From positions 1 through 17,624 of the forward strand of contig CALCKF010000065.1 of assembly GCA_937966095.1 (NCBI GenBank): a DNA stretch of 17,624 bases, written 5' to 3'. This DNA is from an uncultured Eubacterium sp. Its GTDB lineage: Bacteria > Bacillota > Clostridia > Peptostreptococcales > Anaerovoracaceae. Numbering within the stretch: the stretch's first letter is position 1; each line of letters begins with the position of its first letter. The notes under the pieces are model-generated. The model was given only the letters and a program-made list of their open reading frames with translations. It did not search any database and was not told the origin of the DNA. Shown in pieces: positions 14,487 to 17,624 of this stretch. Both the position numbers and the translations under genes were made by a program.

Positions 14487-15137
14487 TCACGATCTGCTGA
14501 TATCCTCATCCCTTTTCTTTTTTTCAAATATACTCATTACCGGCTCCTGTCCTCTGAACAGTCTCATTATATTTCCTCTGTGCTTGATAAGTACTATCAA
14601 AGCAAGTATACTTCCCAGCAGCACAAAATCCTTTTCAAAAAAAACTGCCAAAAATGGGAAGGCTACAGCTCCCAGCAGAGAACCTACAGACATCCTTCTG
14701 GATATCAGCACCCCTATAACCACTACCGCAAGTGTGGATAGCCCTAAAAGCGGATTCAATCCCATCAGTGCACCAAATGCCGTAGCGACACCTTTCCCGC
14801 CTCTGAATCCGAAAAATACAGGCCACACATGGCCGCAGAAAACAGCTATTACACACAGCATCATTCCCACATGCCCTGCAAGTGCTCCGCCCAGAAGAAC
14901 AGCAAATGTTCCTTTAAGCACGTCTACCACAAGAGTTATCGCCCCGGCTTTTTTCCCCATTACACGTAGGGCATTGGTAGTGCCTGCATTTCCGCTTCCT
15001 TCTTTTCTGATATCTATTCCCTTTGCTCTTGCCATCAATATGGACGGAGATATATTTCCTATCAGATATGCCAGCACAACCGCCAGTATCAGCATGACGG
15101 GATTATCTACGCTGTCAGTCAAACCAATGTTAAACAT
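14487..15137 (-). CDS. plsY: Acyl-phosphate:glycerol-3-phosphate acyltransferase PlsY
   Basis: A membrane enzyme that transfers an acyl chain from acyl phosphate to the 1-position of glycerol 3-phosphate, the first committed step of phospholipid synthesis. The 216-residue protein has several hydrophobic membrane segments. It carries the family motifs: GSGNAGTTNALRVMG (about residues 47-61) and GHVWPVFFGFRGGKGVAT (about 101-118), plus VDVLKG and the C-terminal KHRGNIMRL. A charged tail (EKKKRDED) follows the last segment and makes the protein slightly longer than average. The start overlaps the end of der by 8 bases (ATGTTTAA) with AAGGAG upstream, so translation is probably coupled. gpsA, which makes its substrate, follows directly. 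Confidence 0.96.
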   Translation of the reverse strand: MFNIGLTDSVDNPVMLILAVVLAYLIGNISPSILMARAKGIDIRKEGSGNAGTTNALRVMGKKAGAITLVVDVLKGTFAVLLGGALAGHVGMMLCVIAVFCGHVWPVFFGFRGGKGVATAFGALMGLNPLLGLSTLAVVVIGVLISRRMSVGSLLGAVAFPFLAVFFEKDFVLLGSILALIVLIKHRGNIMRLFRGQEPVMSIFEKKKRDEDISRS

Positions 15138-16455
15138 CTTCCTTTTCTCCTTTTTCCCTGAATACGAATTTTATGGATGACCCTTCAAATCCAAAGGCCT
15201 CCCTTATCTTATTCTCCAGATATCTGGCATATGAAAAATGCATCAGCTGCCTTGAATTTATCTTGAAGGAAAACAGCGGAGGCTTCACTCCAACCTGAGT
15301 AACATAATATATCTTTAATCGCTTTCCCTTGTCAGATGGAGGCTGTTTCATCATCGTAGCATCAGCTATCAGGCTGTTCAGCTGTCCTGTAGGCACCCTC
15401 ATAGCCCTGTTCTCTGCTACATATTCAGCCATACTTATCACATTATCAACCCGCTGTCCCGTAAGTGCGGAAATGAATACTGAAGGTGCATAAGACATAA
15501 AAGTGAGCTCTCTTGCGATTTCTTTTCTGAAATCATTCATAGTATTGGTATCTTTATCTATAAGATCCCATTTGTTAACCACCACCACGATACCCTTGCC
15601 TGCTTCATGAGCTATACCGGCGATTTTTTTATCCTGCTCGGTTATGCCTTCACAGGCATCTATCATAAGCATACAGACATCACACCGTTCAACAGCAGCG
15701 ACAGCCCTTATGACACTGAATCTTTCTATATCCTCGCTTACTTTGCTCTTTCTTCTTATACCAGCAGTGTCTATAAGCAGATATTTTTTGCCGTCCTTTT
15801 CAAACGGAGTATCTATCGAATCTCTGGTTGTCCCTGCTACAGGAGATACTATGACTCTGTTTTCCCCCAGGAGCCTGTTTATCAGAGATGACTTCCCCAC
15901 ATTAGGCTTGCCTATCATGGCTATCTTGATATTGTCTTCCTCCTCAGCTTCATCCGCCTTTGGAAAATTCTCGATTATCCTGTCCAGAAGATCTCCGAGA
16001 TTCAGCATATTGGCAGCGGATATCGGCACAGGCTCTCCTAGTCCCAGTTCATAGAAATCATAAAAATCATCAGGAAGCTCAGGCTTGTCTATCTTGTTGA
16101 CTGCCAACACGACTTTTTTTCCTGTCCTCATCAGCATAGATGCAACTTCTCTGTCGGATGCAGTGACGCCGTCTCTCCCGTCTGTCATGAAAAGTATCAC
16201 GTCAGAGGTATCCATTGCCATCTCTGCCTGCTCCCTCATCTGCGACAATATGATATCTTTACTCTCCGGTTCTATTCCCCCTGTATCTATAAGAGCAAAA
16301 CTGACTCCTGCCCATTCCGCTTCGGCATATATCCTGTCTCTTGTAACGCCCGGGGTATCTTCCACTATTGATACCCTTCTCCCTACGACTTTATTAAAAA
16401 ATGTTGATTTTCCTACATTCGGCCTTCCAACCACGGCCACCAACGGTTTACTCAT
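15130..16455 (-). CDS. der: Ribosome biogenesis GTPase Der (EngA)
   Basis: An essential double-GTPase that acts in assembly of the 50S ribosomal subunit. The first G domain has GRPNVGKS (residues 10-17), DTGG (57-60) and NKID (120-123). The second has GKPNVGKS (182-189), DTAG (229-232) and NKWD (294-297). An acidic linker (about 167-174) joins them, and a KH-like RNA-binding domain occupies about 355-441. Length (441) and domain order are standard for Der. The ATG overlaps the end of ftsY by 8 bases (ATGAGTAA) and uses GGAAGGG within ftsY, indicating translational coupling. The operon order der-plsY-gpsA is the common Clostridia arrangement. Confidence 0.97.
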   Translation of the reverse strand: MSKPLVAVVGRPNVGKSTFFNKVVGRRVSIVEDTPGVTRDRIYAEAEWAGVSFALIDTGGIEPESKDIILSQMREQAEMAMDTSDVILFMTDGRDGVTASDREVASMLMRTGKKVVLAVNKIDKPELPDDFYDFYELGLGEPVPISAANMLNLGDLLDRIIENFPKADEAEEEDNIKIAMIGKPNVGKSSLINRLLGENRVIVSPVAGTTRDSIDTPFEKDGKKYLLIDTAGIRRKSKVSEDIERFSVIRAVAAVERCDVCMLMIDACEGITEQDKKIAGIAHEAGKGIVVVVNKWDLIDKDTNTMNDFRKEIARELTFMSYAPSVFISALTGQRVDNVISMAEYVAENRAMRVPTGQLNSLIADATMMKQPPSDKGKRLKIYYVTQVGVKPPLFSFKINSRQLMHFSYARYLENKIREAFGFEGSSIKFVFREKGEKEDV

Positions 16456-17350
16456 ATGTTATCCCTTCCGCAAATTCCACCGGATCGAATTCTTTCAGAT
16501 CATCTATACCTTCGCCTACACCAATGAATTTTACAGGCATATCGAATTCATCCGCAATGGTTATAACTATACCGCCTTTTGCAGTACCGTCCATCTTAGT
16601 CAGTATTATCCCGGTTATATCAGCCACATCTCCGAATTCCTTCACCTGTGAAACTGCATTTTTCCCTGTCGTTGCATCCAGCACCAGCAGATTCTCCCTT
16701 GCTGCTTCCGGAAACTCCCGTGCAATCACCTTGTTCATCTTGCTGAGCTCATCCATGAGATTTTTCTTATTCTGCAGCCTTCCGGCAGTATCGCATATGA
16801 GGACATCTATGTTTTTTGCCTTTGCTGACTGTATGGCATCATATATCACCGCAGACGGATCTGCTCCTTCTTTATGTTTGATAACATTGACACCTACTCT
16901 GTCTCCCCATATTGAAAGCTGCTGTGATGCTGCTGCTCTGAATGTATCTGCCGCAGCCAGCATTACAGTTTTCCCTTCCGACTTCAGCTTATGAGCCAGC
17001 TTGCCTATTGATGTGGTCTTCCCTCCGCCATTTATACCTATCATGAGTATGATCAGCGGTGTCTCATCACAAAGACGATGTTTCTCATTTTTGTTTATCA
17101 GTCCTGCTATTATCTTGCTGAGCCTTATCTTTATCACTTCCGGTTTTGTAAGGCTGTTGGACTGTATTTCATCACGAAGAGTTTCAACCACTTTCATTGT
17201 GGTTTCCATACCTATATCAGATGTTATCAGTATCTCCTCGAGTTCGTCAAGGAAGTCCTCGTCTACCGAAGTGCGCAGCATAAGTGCATCGCCTATACGT
17301 TTTGAAAGTTTTCCCAAAAACGATTTTTTACTGCTGTTTTCATTTATCAT
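16448..17350 (-). CDS. ftsY: Signal recognition particle receptor FtsY
   Basis: The SRP receptor GTPase, which docks ribosome-nascent-chain complexes at the cytoplasmic membrane. The 300-residue protein has a short N domain (about 1-85) and lacks the long acidic A domain of E. coli, as is normal in Bacillota. G-domain motifs are NGGGKTTS (107-114), DTFRAAA (135-141), DTAGR (187-191) and TKMDGTAKGG (251-260), with the closing GVGEGIDDLKEF (277-288). Most family members have NGVGKTT; the glycine is a mild variant. The ATG at 17348-17350 is 8 bases after AGGAGG; an upstream in-frame ATG would start within the end of smc. The 25-base gap from smc and 8-base overlap with der support one transcript. 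The smc-ftsY pairing is widespread in Bacillota. Confidence 0.97.
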   Translation of the reverse strand: MINENSSKKSFLGKLSKRIGDALMLRTSVDEDFLDELEEILITSDIGMETTMKVVETLRDEIQSNSLTKPEVIKIRLSKIIAGLINKNEKHRLCDETPLIILMIGINGGGKTTSIGKLAHKLKSEGKTVMLAAADTFRAAASQQLSIWGDRVGVNVIKHKEGADPSAVIYDAIQSAKAKNIDVLICDTAGRLQNKKNLMDELSKMNKVIAREFPEAARENLLVLDATTGKNAVSQVKEFGDVADITGIILTKMDGTAKGGIVITIADEFDMPVKFIGVGEGIDDLKEFDPVEFAEGITYE

Positions 17351-17375
17351 ATAAAGATCCTCCTGCTGCTCTATA

Positions 17376-17624
17376 TCATATATCAAAATTATCTTCAAGG
17401 TTCAGCGAAAGCACTTTTGAAACGCCTTTTTCCGGCATAGTCACTCCATAAAGCGAATCTGCATGCTCCATAGTGGCTTTCTGATGCGTCACCAGCGTAA
17501 ACTGTATACCGTCAAACTTCCTCAGGCATTCTATGAATCTGTCTATATTGGCATCATCAAGGGCTGCCTCAACCTCAAACCGGCCCTGCACAGGGGTGTG
17601 GGCCAATGTGGCGGCAGCCTGCGC
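17376..17624 (-). CDS. smc: Chromosome partition protein Smc, C-terminal end (partial; first ~16 codons suspect)
   Basis: Only the last 82 codons lie in the window. EVEAALDDANIDRF, VTHQKATMEHADSLYGVTM and EKGVSKVLSLNLED are the C-terminal ATPase head of Smc: the end of Walker B and the H-loop region. Smc dimers with ScpAB condense and segregate the chromosome. The conserved residues before EVEAAL should read as a hydrophobic strand ending in LDE; instead they read TPVQGRFE, so the Walker B aspartate is replaced by phenylalanine. The 44 bases at the window edge are about 75% GC, unlike the rest. This suggests a sequence or assembly artefact from about 17577 onward rather than a true variant. 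ftsY follows after 25 bases. Confidence 0.85.
   Translation of the reverse strand, partial: AQAAATLAHTPVQGRFEVEAALDDANIDRFIECLRKFDGIQFTLVTHQKATMEHADSLYGVTMPEKGVSKVLSLNLEDNFDI

Overview
The window reads as chromosomal DNA from an anaerobic, endospore-forming Bacillota (class Clostridia). The reasons are a full-length spoIVA, the der-plsY-gpsA-spoIVA neighbourhood typical of spore formers, strong GGAGG ribosome binding sites, occasional TTG and GTG starts, and heavy use of ATA (Ile) and AGA (Arg) codons. Family-level placement is not possible from sequence alone. Every gene I can support lies on the minus strand, so transcription runs from high to low coordinates. No tRNA, rRNA, CRISPR array or insertion sequence was seen, and no gene-free stretch exceeds 300 bases.

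Right-hand block (17624 to 10564): a housekeeping and sporulation series. It holds the 3' end of smc, then ftsY, der, plsY, gpsA, miaB and spoIVA. Genes from smc to miaB are separated by at most 25 bases or overlap (8, 8 and 14 bases), consistent with one operon for chromosome condensation, SRP targeting, ribosome assembly, phospholipid synthesis and tRNA thiomethylation. spoIVA is set apart by a dyad whose 3' arm is its own Shine-Dalgarno sequence. The last ~48 bases of the window do not continue the Smc reading as expected and are much richer in GC; they may be a contig-end artefact.

Middle block (10508 to 7797): a DHA2-type MFS exporter, then a histidinol-dehydrogenase-family enzyme with its own good promoter and a strong terminator. 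The enzyme keeps all HisD catalytic residues but resembles the catabolic branch of the family and is not in a his operon.

Left block (7611 to 1425): an accessory catabolic cluster. A LacI-family regulator is coupled (TAATG) to a dihydroorotate-dehydrogenase-like iron-sulfur flavoprotein. Next come a metal-dependent M20 carbamoyl-amino-acid/allantoate-type amidohydrolase and the two subunits of NAD-dependent dihydropyrimidine dehydrogenase, preT and preA, closed by a terminator. A near-perfect LacI-type operator lies in the hydrolase promoter region. The likely role is reductive pyrimidine (or related ureido compound) degradation under control of the local regulator. Dihydropyrimidinase, the middle enzyme of the classical pathway, is absent from the window. 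The extra flavoprotein appears to have lost two DHOD catalytic residues.

The far left (1249 to 1) holds the N-terminal 416 residues of a beta-CASP metallo-beta-lactamase-fold RNA-processing-type protein, cut by the window edge.
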